A stretch of DNA of 37,799 bases. It comes from Phallusia fumigata. Taxonomy: Eukaryota > Chordata > Ascidiacea > Phlebobranchia > Ascidiidae. Each line of letters opens with the position of its first letter. Position 1 is the first letter of the stretch. The stretch covers positions 1 to 37,799 of the forward strand of contig QXVZ01009652.1 of the NCBI GenBank assembly GCA_008931825.1. Direction: 5' to 3'. The notes beneath the pieces were generated by a model. The model did no database searches. It was not told the DNA's origin and worked only from the letters and a program-made list of their open reading frames with translations. The position numbers were made by a program, and so were the translations under genes. Positions 11,701 through 23,700 of the stretch are shown here, piece after piece.

Positions 11701-14700
11701 TCGCCATTTTAGGGTTGCCTGTGGTTGGGGTTCTTAAAACAGAATCACGATGTGCATAGGGCAGGCTTCGATTTTTGGCTGATCGATTTTAACGTCATTG
11801 TTGTGTCTGCTATTTAAATGCTTGTCCAAAATTTCTGTAACATCGCTTTTGGTCATTGTTCTGAGTCACAAAAATATCACAGATGTCTTATGATTTTTCC
11901 CAGAACAAAAGTGCCTTGCCTTGGCAACCACACTAGGGGATATAATTTCCTGATGCACATAAGGTCAGGGTTTCTTTTCCAAATAAAGCTCGATAGTGCA
12001 AGGTTAAAAATTCTAAAATGATTAAATGTACTTGATTCTACGTTAAAATCAGTGAGAATAAAACTTGTTTAGCCTTTTTACTCAAAGTTGTTTAACGCAA
12101 ACAGTTGCCAAATTCATCCAAATGGTTTTAAATTACTGTTTCTTTACACTTTTATGATTTCAGTGAGGTAACATCAGTATCTACTGGATATTGTTACAAG
12201 CTACAAACTGTGCGAATTTCGATGTTCTATGTTTTCGCACTTTTAATGGGATATGGAAACTCCCGCCTCTTACAACAACGACTCTATTAGCCCGATTGCA
12301 ACATTAAGCTACGCCCAGTGTTGGCAAAACGTACTGTCTGTTTGCGATCAGATTAGGGATCAGTTGGGGACTCGGGAGAAATATTTGCCATTAGCGAGTT
12401 ACAACATATCGTGACAGAAAACTGTAAGTGTGGCCGATGGTTGTTTCGGAAATGAACTGCGATCAATCGTGCCCGATTTCATGCATGTCTTGTAACGATT
12501 CGTGTTCTCGGTGCTTAACTTTCGGGGGTATCTTGTGCGGTTGGAAAGGTCAGCCTGCGAATTCTAATCACGATTTTAACTTTATGGCCTTTCTGTACGC
12601 AGTGTTTGCAACGGGTTTGACGCGAGTGCAAGGCAGTTGGAAATGGTACTGCCATTAGCTTGACGATTTGCAAGCAACCGGCCAATACAGATTGTTGTTT
12701 TGTAAAAATGGTCACATAGATGCATTTGACATCCGCTTCACTCGAACTATTAAATTGTAATGACTTGCGATAAACCCTTATCAGAGCTTAATTGTTTGAA
12801 TTTAATTTTGTTTTTCGATTGGTTTGTTCCTAGTATTGCACGTGATTGGTTATTCCCTGTTACATTATTCACAACACAGCATGGTGGTGTTGTTTGTTAA
12901 ATCATTATGCTATCGTTGCTGTTAAAATACATCGCCTTTTTGCAACGTAACTTTCACCAATCAATTTTACACATTTTGTTAAACTATAAATGGTAGTGAA
13001 AATATTGGATTGCCCATATAACAACGTCCACAAGGTAGAACTGTTACAATAGAACATGAAACTGTTACTAGAAAGAGTGTTTTAAACTGTTTCTCGAAAG
13101 AAAAGTACAGCATGCAATCATAACCTACCTTTCAGTTGTTGTAGAACACGGGGGCTGATGTTCAAACGAACTTGTTCCGAGGGCACCTGAGCTGGGCTAC
13201 CTCTGTGGCCGGGTAAGGATGGTCTGCCGTTATCGTCAGGTCGATGTGCCGGCCTTGGACCCTTTGTGTCGCTTGGATAAAACTGTTACAAAATTCATGG
13301 CGTTATTGGCTGATATTGTATATAAACAGGACAATATCTTTTTGATTATCTTGGACTATAATGTTTCTTGAAATAATAGGCTGTTATTCCGTCTTGGAAT
13401 CAGTTTCGGTAATTGGTGTGATTAAAATGATCGTAGATTACCAGATGGGTCATCATACTTTGTTTAATGTGTGGAAATTTGCATTGTAAATGACCAAATA
13501 TTTTTCAGTTGCGACATTTCAAACCATAAAATCTCAAATTAGCCAAAAACGCCATTACGACGTCAAAAAGGAATTAAACATCTTGTACATGTAATTGCGG
13601 TTTGTTTTATGACTACTTTGGCGGTCAAACGTTGCAACAGTACACGCCTTAAGGCAAAATTTTGTGCACATCATTTTTTAGAAACCTATGGCATTTCAAT
13701 TTGTGATTCATTTGTATTTTGGAAACGTGAACTTTACCCCGTGTGGTGGATTGACGTATGCAGGCTGTGGTCCGCAATTTGTTGCGTCACAAACTCCCTG
13801 ATGTCCCATTGGTCCAGGTTTTCCTGGATTTCCGCGGGGTCCGATAATTCCCTGTTTTCCCGGTGCTCCATCTTTTCCGCGGTAACTCCTACCCGCCTTT
13901 CCTTTTATGCCTTTAATAAGGTTGTCAATGTCATAAATCGTTCGAAAATTATTATGTTTGTTGATCAACAGTTAACCGTCATTCAATCGTCTTTATTGTT
14001 GTTTGTTTAAACATTGACCCTGGTTAGGATGGCTGGAACTATATTTACGCGTTTCTTTTATCAGCATTGTTCCAAATTACACAGTTGTTAGTACCTGGTT
14101 TTCCGGGAGGTCCCATCGGTCCTAAAATCGAATGTCCACGTTCTCCAACATCCCCTTGATCGCCCTTCGGCCCTGGAAAAGCAAAAAAAAACATAAACAC
14201 CACGATGAAGCGAAAATTACCGTTAAAATCAATATAGTACCTGTTTGACCTCTTTCTCCTCTTAGTCCTTGCATTCCGATTTGACCTGCTGGTCCCGTGT
14301 TACCTTTTGGTCCCAATTGTCCCTTTTCACCCTTCCTTCCACTTTCGCCAGGCGGTCCAGGTTTTCCTTGTACCAGTGCGGTCGGGGGAATGCATCGCTG
14401 ACACTGGTGCCTTATAGCAGTCATATGCCTAGCAACAAACACGAGTTTATAACGAAGATAAAAAAGAACATTCTATGCGTGTGTGTTGTTCAAATTGGGA
14501 CCATTTTTATTTCCATTAATTTATGGTAAAAGTTTTGACTTTTGTCTGTAAAACTCTCTAGGTTTGGTGGCTGTAGAACAGTGGAACTTAAGCTTCCTCG
14601 TCTAACTCACCAACCAGATTGGGCATATATTGCACGTATTAAAACTCTGCTGGAACTCTCCGTATATATTCGACCCTAAGATTTACTTGGATGCAGTTTT

Positions 14701-17700
14701 GGGCCTTTAAATATACTTACGCTGGCAACATGTCGGACAAAGCCTTTACAATCAGTGCTTCGATTTCCTTTAAACTTCTTGGCGGTCCCTGAATGTAAAC
14801 AGTAAAAAAACAATTAGAAAATCGCTAACCACAAAAACAACATGCCTTACCCTCGGTCCCCTGGGTCCAGTTCGTCCAGCAGTTCCTACTTCACCGGTTG
14901 GCCCGCCAAAACCCCTTTCACCCTTTTCCCCCTTTAAACCGGGTAATCCGATCGGTCCAATCGGACCCCTGTTTCCTTGATCCCCTTTGAACCCAATCTG
15001 TTCAACAGAAAGGGTGTTATAGGGAAATGTGAGATAATTCATGTCACACCAAACCCGGACTTACCTCACCGCTGGGCCCAGCTGCCCCCTTCTCTCCCTG
15101 AAACACAATTTTATAAATAGGTGTTATGCGTGTTAATTGTCCATGTGGAAACAATGATACCATTCGGCGTTTTGCACTTTCCTAGTTCCTAAAATGTGTC
15201 TTAGATAACCTTTACTTACCTGAACTGTACGAATTAAGGCGGGCCTCTAAAAGCGTGATTAGTTTTCTATATTTAATGGAATGTCTGTCGTTTGAGAGCA
15301 ATTTTGGGCATTAAATTGGCGCATTTTGTTGTTCACTTTAGGCGTGTTGCATTTTGTTTGTGATGTCGGATCTTTGTGGAAAAAAGCGTGACGCAAAACT
15401 GGTGCTTTCCATTGGAAAGATATATTTAGCTCTAGACCGTCTTACCTTGACTCCGGGCAATCCCTGTGGGCCTGTAATTCCAGTGTTACCCTGTGACAAG
15501 ACGCTTAATTGACAACCGAACTCAGGTCAATAACTTTAACTTAATCCAGTTTTAATACGATAAATGCATTTAAGTCCATTTTAATTTGTACCTTCTTGCC
15601 CACTGGACCTTCCATTCCTTTGTGTCCCTACAAACAAAAAGTCGTTGCGCGGTGATGTGACGCATTGCATAGCTATGCCAAGTGTAACTGGTGTCACCAG
15701 CGTACAGTCATTCGTTTAAATGTCAAGTTACCTTTGGTCCTACGAAGCCGGAAGTTCCTGGTCTTCCTGGGTTTCCACGGAGCCCTGAAGATCCCTTTTC
15801 ACCCTAAAACGTGAACAAGAATGTCGTCTTAAGATGCGTCACTGAAAACTCGTGTTTGTTGGTCAACAGCGACACTGTGCGACCAAACGTTTTCCTACCG
15901 GTGCTCCTTGATCACCACGCGGCCCCATGTCTCCAGAGGGACCGTCCTTTCCCTGTGAAAAAGAAAAACGACGCTAGACACGCATACAAAAGGCACATTT
16001 TAAATACCTAGTGGATTTGTTTACACACCTTGCTACCAGGCTTTCCTCTGAGTCCAGGCGGCCCATCTGTACCGACATTTCCCTGTGTTGCAAAAGAAAA
16101 ACTTTTAGCGCCTGCTTAGTGAAACCGAATGTTGTTTATTTTAGTCTACTTTTAACAAAAATGCCATAATATGTTATGTTATCTGCTTACCGGTTCGCCT
16201 GTCTCTCCTTTTGGTCCTGGTTTTCCACGAAGGCCTGGCAAGCCCTGTACAAAATTATTTTGTCAGATTGGTAATTATTTGTTTGTTATCTTAGCAGTGC
16301 AGCGGTAACTTACTCTTTCTCCTCTTGGTCCTGTCTCGCCCGCGCGACCTGGGAAGCCCTGCAGTTTAACAAAGTACTGTTCAATAATACTAATGTCCCT
16401 AAAGCGTTGTGTATCCAGTTAACTATAAACTTAATAGGCCCCAAAACGCGATATTGCGTTACATCTGTTCAATATTCTAATAAAACCTCCATTCGGGTTC
16501 TGTAAACTGTATACAACCCTGTGCGCGATACGCCTTGGTGGCTTAATTCTTTCTTGTAAGACAAACCTGAATTCCAGGCTTCCCGTTGTGTCCGCGTGGA
16601 CCGCGCAGTCCCACAATTCCCTGTAACACAAGTTGTGAAAAAAAATAGTTACGGGTATAGACAAAAATTATGTGGAATTGTCTTTAACGTATAGGACGGC
16701 TATTTTTACCGGCGATCCTTTTTGTCCTTGTCCGCCAGGTCTGCCACTTTTGCCTGGGGCTCCCTGTGACAAACCAACGTAGTTAGAAATCTTTGTGTTA
16801 CATCTTAACGTTCAATCCCTTGTACTCACCGGGTTTCCTGCTTGGCCTTCAACCCCATCAGTTCCTTTTTCACCTTCCGGCCCCTATAACATGGGATTTT
16901 TTTTTATCAGTTATTGATTTTAGATTCTTCGCTTATAACTCTTGAATCAATTGCTGTAATTAGTTTTGCAACCGCATTTTTTGTGTCACGGTGGTGCGAT
17001 TATTTTCTATACCAAGGTTGCCGTTAAGTACTTTTAAGTTTGGACTCTTTTTAAATAGTTTACTTTTTTTCCAGGCGCTCCCTGACGTCCTCGCGGACCA
17101 GGCATGCCAGATTTTCCAGCTGGACCAGTCATCCCGTTTTCTCCCTTCGGTCCAACAGGTCCCATATCTCCCTGTCGTGAAAAGGTTTGTAGTTGTGTTG
17201 TTACTACTATATTTTGTGTGCAAACTTCTTGCTGTATAAATTGAAGATCCAGTTTTCAGGTTTGCAACTGTTGTTAATATACCTGTATTCCCGGCGATCC
17301 CTTGTGTCCTCTGTGACCTTGTGGGCCTGGTTCACCCTAAAGGCACAAACAAGCATTATAGTTAATTTTGCTGCATACTTTCTACATGGTATTTGTTCAT
17401 AGAACAACGCCAGAATACGTTTTGTTCACGAGTCCAAGTCTATAGCTACTTGCTCCATTGAGGTTCCCCTCGATCCTTTGAATTTCGATTTTCAAAAGTT
17501 GGCATTCCACCCATCGGTTTCTACTGTGTTTGATCAATGCCGCTTAACTTTGTTGGTCTGGCAAAAGCCAAAAAAACTACACTCCCCCAACCACTCCACC
17601 ATCTTGACTTTTCCGTGAAACCCATGGTGTTCCGAAAACGATAAATGTACCGCACTTACCCTGTTTCCTTGATGGCCTCGTGGACCGTTTGCGCCTGGGG

Positions 17701-20700
17701 CTCCAGGAATTCCCTGGAAACATCAAGTTGCATTGGTTTATGCCGAAACATTTGATACTAGATACTACAAGGCCTGTTGGTCACTTACCGGTGTGCCTGT
17801 GTGCCCAATCTTTCCTACTTCACCAGTATCGCCGTGATGTCCCTGGAATCATAGCGTAAGCGGTTACAACGTTTCTCTCACTAGACACCTAAACTTACAC
17901 CATATTCTTGGGCGATACGCTAATGAATTTTAAAATTAACTTGTCGAAATTTAAAAATTTCGAAATTTAAAAGAACAGTCTCAAATGCTGCCAGAATCAG
18001 TAACAAGTATAAGGACAAAATATTTCGCTTATATTGTCAGTCACTTTAGGATTTCTGAAATTCGGGAGTTTCAGTGCATTAAATAGTGATCGTTGGTAGA
18101 CATGGCTGCTGTTGGAGGTTCAGATATTTCTAACCCATTCCTAATGTTATGGATTTAGATGGAATTTAAAAATTAAAAACACGAGTGAATTTTTAAAATT
18201 GTCCACCACAAACAAACCTTTGGACCACGCATTCCCCTTGGTCCTGGTGGCCCGGGTAAACGCGGACAATCATCAATTGCAGGAACACTCTGTACAGTGG
18301 GTGGTGGTGTACTGGGTCTTGGCACAACATTTATGACGGTTTCCTGGCGTGGCCTAGGAGCAGGTAACTGGATCCGTGAATCTCTGTCGATAGGCGTTGT
18401 TCTGCTGTGGCCCGGTGGGCTTCTGTCTGGGGCCACCCCACGGTTGGGGCTAGCATTGATGCCGTGTGGTCCGGAGACCCTAACATTGCTAGACGTGTGT
18501 TGGTTTTGGTTTCTTCTGCTGGAAATCGCATTGGGCCTTGTTGCCGCTGGGTTGCTGTTAAACTCACGGCGTTGGTTAGGAATGACTCTTGTCTCTGCTT
18601 GTCTGTTCGAATTGCTTCCGGTGCTTTGTTGTTGAATATTATTCGATGCTTTGGCCTCGCACTAAAACAACATTAAAAATAAATGTCACGTCCAACGACG
18701 TTTTAAATGGCGACAAACCCAGAAGCAGTTTTAATTTGTCTAGTTTTTCTTTTAAAAAAAGGCTACTTAAAAGTCAATCATGTTTGATTCCAACAACGGC
18801 TATTAGATACCTCTAGCATAGTAGATCTATTGTAAATATTAAAATAGGTCAATTATTTGGAAAATAACTTACTCCTGACAGGAGAAAAAACAGAAATCCA
18901 TATAACAACAGCAGAATGTTGCATTTCATCATGCCCATTCAATTAACAGCACCGCCCAAGTAAAAAAAATTTCTTGCTAAGTTAATTAAAGAATTATGCT
19001 TATCTTGTCTAACTGCAAAAAAAACGATGATTGCCTCATTTTCGAAAATATTTTCGTTCTGATTTGTCACACATGTTTTATTTAACTAATAGAGTTCATT
19101 CATAGCAAACTGCAGGTACCTATCCTAAGTTGTTTGCTGCTACAGTCTATCCACGAAACTAAATATTCTTAGAGCACTGGCTGCCTTATGCTGTTTCTTC
19201 GTTGGGGCCTTCGCGTTTTATAGGCTCCGGTTAATGCCAATCTCATGTATGTGTTTTACGATCCGAATGACCATGGGCTTGGTGCCAAAACCAGCGCGCA
19301 GTTGCGAAAATTCTGTTTCAGGTCATTCGAGGCCACAACAACGTCTGACCGTGTCTGCGTGGGTAGAGCCTAGATTCGTTCAAAAAATTTCTTGTTGATA
19401 AATTTATGCTCAGCTTTTTAAATTCGGCCCTATTTGTGATTTGCCTGTGAGGTTGTGTGTGTGGTTGGTTTTCCAATTGATACATTCGCTGGTTCTTAAT
19501 TTCTAGCATTTATCCTACATTTATTTTGATTTTTAATCTGCCTAACAATGTTTCGGAGCTATTGAACACTGTTCATATAGTGACGTTTACTGAATAGTTT
19601 TGTTACCTGCCCAGGAAGGCCACAGCAATTAAAGTGTTGATCGGAGTTGACTTCGTACGTAGCGTTGCACCAGATCACGAGATCTTGTATGTCCACCTGT
19701 CATCACACTTTCTGATTAACAGAAAACATATAACTACAAAAACAGTTATGTTTAGTCAGTGTGTCTCTCATTGCTTGGCTTAATGTATTGGTTCGGAAGG
19801 TACGCAATTTTAATTTATGTGCAACAAAAGATTTAAATTTGTTAATAAACGTCAATTGCAAGTATGTTTACGTTAGTAATTCTTAACCCTTTTTCCCTTT
19901 TTCGGGACTCTTTTAAATCACCAACCATTTGTCCTACCCACTTGTAATTTCCCAAAACTGAACATTGTTCTTTTGTCCGAACAACGAACCAACCGTCATC
20001 GCAACCCCTAGGGACAGATCACGTACTCCTGGTAATACTCACCACAACACTGTCGTCGCTTTTAATATTTCTCGCAACAACGATGGGGCCATCGGAGTTT
20101 GAAAGGATTGCCGGGTATACGAGTGTCACGTGACCGATCAGTGTACAGTCGACCGCTAGGGTTGCTTGCGTCGGTGTGACGAAAAGCGAAACTTTGTGAA
20201 AACCGTTTTGAAAAAGTTTGTCGCTTCCTGCCAGACAAATTGGACAAATTTTTACCGATTGTTTGGCTGTATTGTTGTATTGCTGTGATGGCTTAATTTC
20301 TAATCAAGCATTGTCGGAGTCGTTGCACGGAAGCTATACAACCGGTCAGTGTTACAAGTTACCAATAAATATTCGCCTCATTTTAAACTGGCATATGATA
20401 TAAAATAGAAGACAGTTTGTTTTCATTGTAATTCTTCGCAGTAAATGCCAATTGCACCACATATTTCTCGGGCTTAATCTGGTTAATGGTTCTTGATTAC
20501 CTTTAAATTTGTAAATTTGTTGTTGCTTGTGTTCGTCTTCCGCAACCAAATGGATTTGCTTCGGCTTCTTCGAACCGATGACGCGTAACGACACAAGAGC
20601 GTCACCTGACGGCCGACGAAACTCCACTATTGACCAGTTTTCATTTGGAGTTAACTCGTTCATTCGAAACGTTGAAGTGATTGCGAACTGACGTGGCAGA

Positions 20701-23700
20701 TTGTTGGGAAAGAGCAAACTGCAAAATATCCAGCCTGCTTCATATGCAAATAAAGGATATTATGACCAAATCTTACCTTGCAGGAAATATTTGCAGCGCA
20801 GTTTGTGGTCCGATTTCGAACGCTTTGATATCCCCTTTGCTTCCTGTTGTTGCTGAAACTCCCGACTGTTGCTTCATATTCAGGGACTTCAGTAAGTCAA
20901 ATCCTAAACGTTTTGAGTTTAATACTATTTTCCATGGTACATCACTGTCAGTTTTGTGTTACCTGATAGTCCATGTTTTTTGACGTTGGCGTTTACACAT
21001 GACCGATCTGTAAAGCAGACAAACGAAATGGAATACACAGCTTGTACGCTCATTAAAGTTGGAAGTTGTTGACAAACATTGTTCTTGTGTATTTTTGTAC
21101 AACCATTGCACAAATTAGAACATAAAACTTAAATACACACAATCTACCAATCTTTGCGACATCTACAAAATCTCTACATGTTTTCGTATTTTTCATACAT
21201 AATGAGCTTTATCATTGCTGTAAAAAGACAATTATTGCATCTATTGCCTGTATCATGTCATCTACCCGCACCTGTACAAATTCTTTTTAGAATGTTGTTT
21301 CCGACTCTGTCAAGTTCACTGAAGTGATGAATGTAGTTGACATAAGGTGAGGTCGGTTTTGAGGTCAGGAGTCCAAGTTCGACACTGCGGAGGCTTCGAC
21401 CTATCTGTAGTAAACAAACATATTTATTATTTCGAAAAGTGTTTAGGTTGGTTATCCAAACGCAAAATGCTGTAGCGTAAGGATTCTGAACTTGTTTTAA
21501 AAACTATGTTTACATGAAATCTTTGTTTCAACTTCCGTCCGGACCCGATAATTGTTTACTTCCCGCCACCCAAGTTTTTTTTTACTATACTCCTACCCCG
21601 ATCGCATATCTTTCCACGCTGAGATTTTCCAGCTCTCGAATTCCGTCACGGACCTCATCACGTGATGACCACTTCCCGTCAGTAATGAGGATCAGCTTCC
21701 TTTGAACTCCAGTGCTCAGATCCCTGGCCCCTTTTCTCTTGCTGAACCTACGTTGTTTTCATGGTTTGTCATGTTTTTGTGTGGTTTTGCAGGTAAACAT
21801 ACGAAATTCTTTGCTAACTTTTGAAAAGCAATTAAAAAAATATTCTTTTCCCAAATATTTTAGATAATATTTCTACGAATTGCATCTCCTTTTATGTCAT
21901 TACGCTGGGGTAGAACAGTGAAAAGCGTAAACAACCTCAATTTTTATCTTGTTCTGTTCATTGTTTATGAACAAAATGGTAGATTTCTTGTGCTTTTCCC
22001 TCTAGTTGCAAAATAAATCACTCACATTCGTTTCGCTGCAAACTTGAGCGCGCGCCCCGCAGCGGTTCCTTTGCCCTCGTATTTGATGTGCATGATGGCG
22101 TTCTGGAGCGCTTTCACGTCAAAGTATTGATTGAGAAAAACGTGGGGTCTGATACAACTGCTGTATTGCACCACACCCACCTGTTGACAATCGAAGTGAT
22201 GATTTTTGTGTTTTTTTTAAAGGTTTTTGTCTCGCAAACGGCCTGATAGCACAAAATAGACTTTTTCTTTCATATATTTTGTTTGGTAACAAGACTTTTT
22301 CAGATATTACGATACGTTGGTTTTAAGTAAAATATGTTGTGGCTTCTAAAGACCCACACAATATGTGTGTTTTTGTGTATGACCAGATTCGGGGACACTG
22401 ATAGCACATCAAACATGGTGTGTTGTGTAGTGCAGAGTGTTTGTCAGAAAGTTTTGGTGTTTTCGTGTTCGAAACAATGGTCTAAAGTTATATTTGGGCC
22501 AACATTCAGAGGGAAACGAAACTTTGTATCGTCAAAAATAACCAAATGGTAATATGCCCGTGGAGTTTTNGCTTTTGCGCGCCGTTATCATGATCTGGCG
22601 TCAAACAAACTGCCAATTTGAGAACGACCGCGCCGAACAACCATGTTCAAACTGTTCGTTGCATTTCGTGGGGCTAGTGATGCCAAATAACCACTGAATG
22701 CAAATGATAATTGTCATAGATCTTTAGCTTATGTGATAATTGGTCGTTTTATAGCTCAACGTAACTAGTGTGCGTGACCCTATTCGGTGAATTTATGACC
22801 AATGTACGTACGCGTATTTATTTTTGTTTCGTTCATGATTAACGGTACAGGGACATATTTGTGGGAAACCTAAACATAATTTATTTTTCGTGTTGAATAA
22901 TTAAAATGCAGATTTTGTTACTGGGAGATTTGCGTTTGTAGGATTATTGCGTAATATGCCCTATATATATACATTTTAGGGTGTTGAAGCGACGCGGCTT
23001 TTAAAAATACTGTCTCACGTAACTCAACCGTTTATAATTTAAATCTGTTTTGATTCTACACACGTTATATTTTAAAATTTCCAAAACGTGTTGTGTAGAA
23101 GCAGCGGTTACTTATCTGTTTTGCTTTGCCTCCAAACCACACTTCTATTTAATCGACTTTTCTATTTTGAGACAAATTACCGGTTACTCGGTTACTTGTG
23201 TGGTCTTGATACTTAAAGTTGTAAACAACACCTGTGCGTAGTTTCCTTAAATTAGACTTGTGGAATTTATTATCAAGATACATCTTTCCACAATGTGTGA
23301 CGTTAAGCCAATGAGTTTTTCGATTTGCTTTCATGCATGCACATAAAGAATGACTAAAATATTTTTTAAAAGTTTAAATTCAGATTTTCTGTTTAACCAT
23401 ATTCCTGGTTGGCTGTGTAACTTCTGTATAGAAGGGCAAGATTTTTCACTCCCATGTGCGATGTACTTTTTACCCTTAAAACGCGAAACGCCTAGGGTTC
23501 TACTTTAATTACCATGTTTTGCGTGTGCATACCACCAAGCAAACCGACGAAATATCGGGACGGACGATGTTTCGGTTGCGATAAAATCGTCTTACTAATT
23601 TTCTAGCGAGGCGTTTTTGCCGCAGGTCGGCACCGGAGTGTTTGCAGTTGAATCATACACACTCATCGCGAAGCCATTTGTGGCCACAACGGATCAGCAC

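Noticed and set aside
12428-12658. Cys-rich plus-strand open frame
   Set aside because: No cysteine spacing of a known module, no splice context, and opposite to the neighbouring genes.
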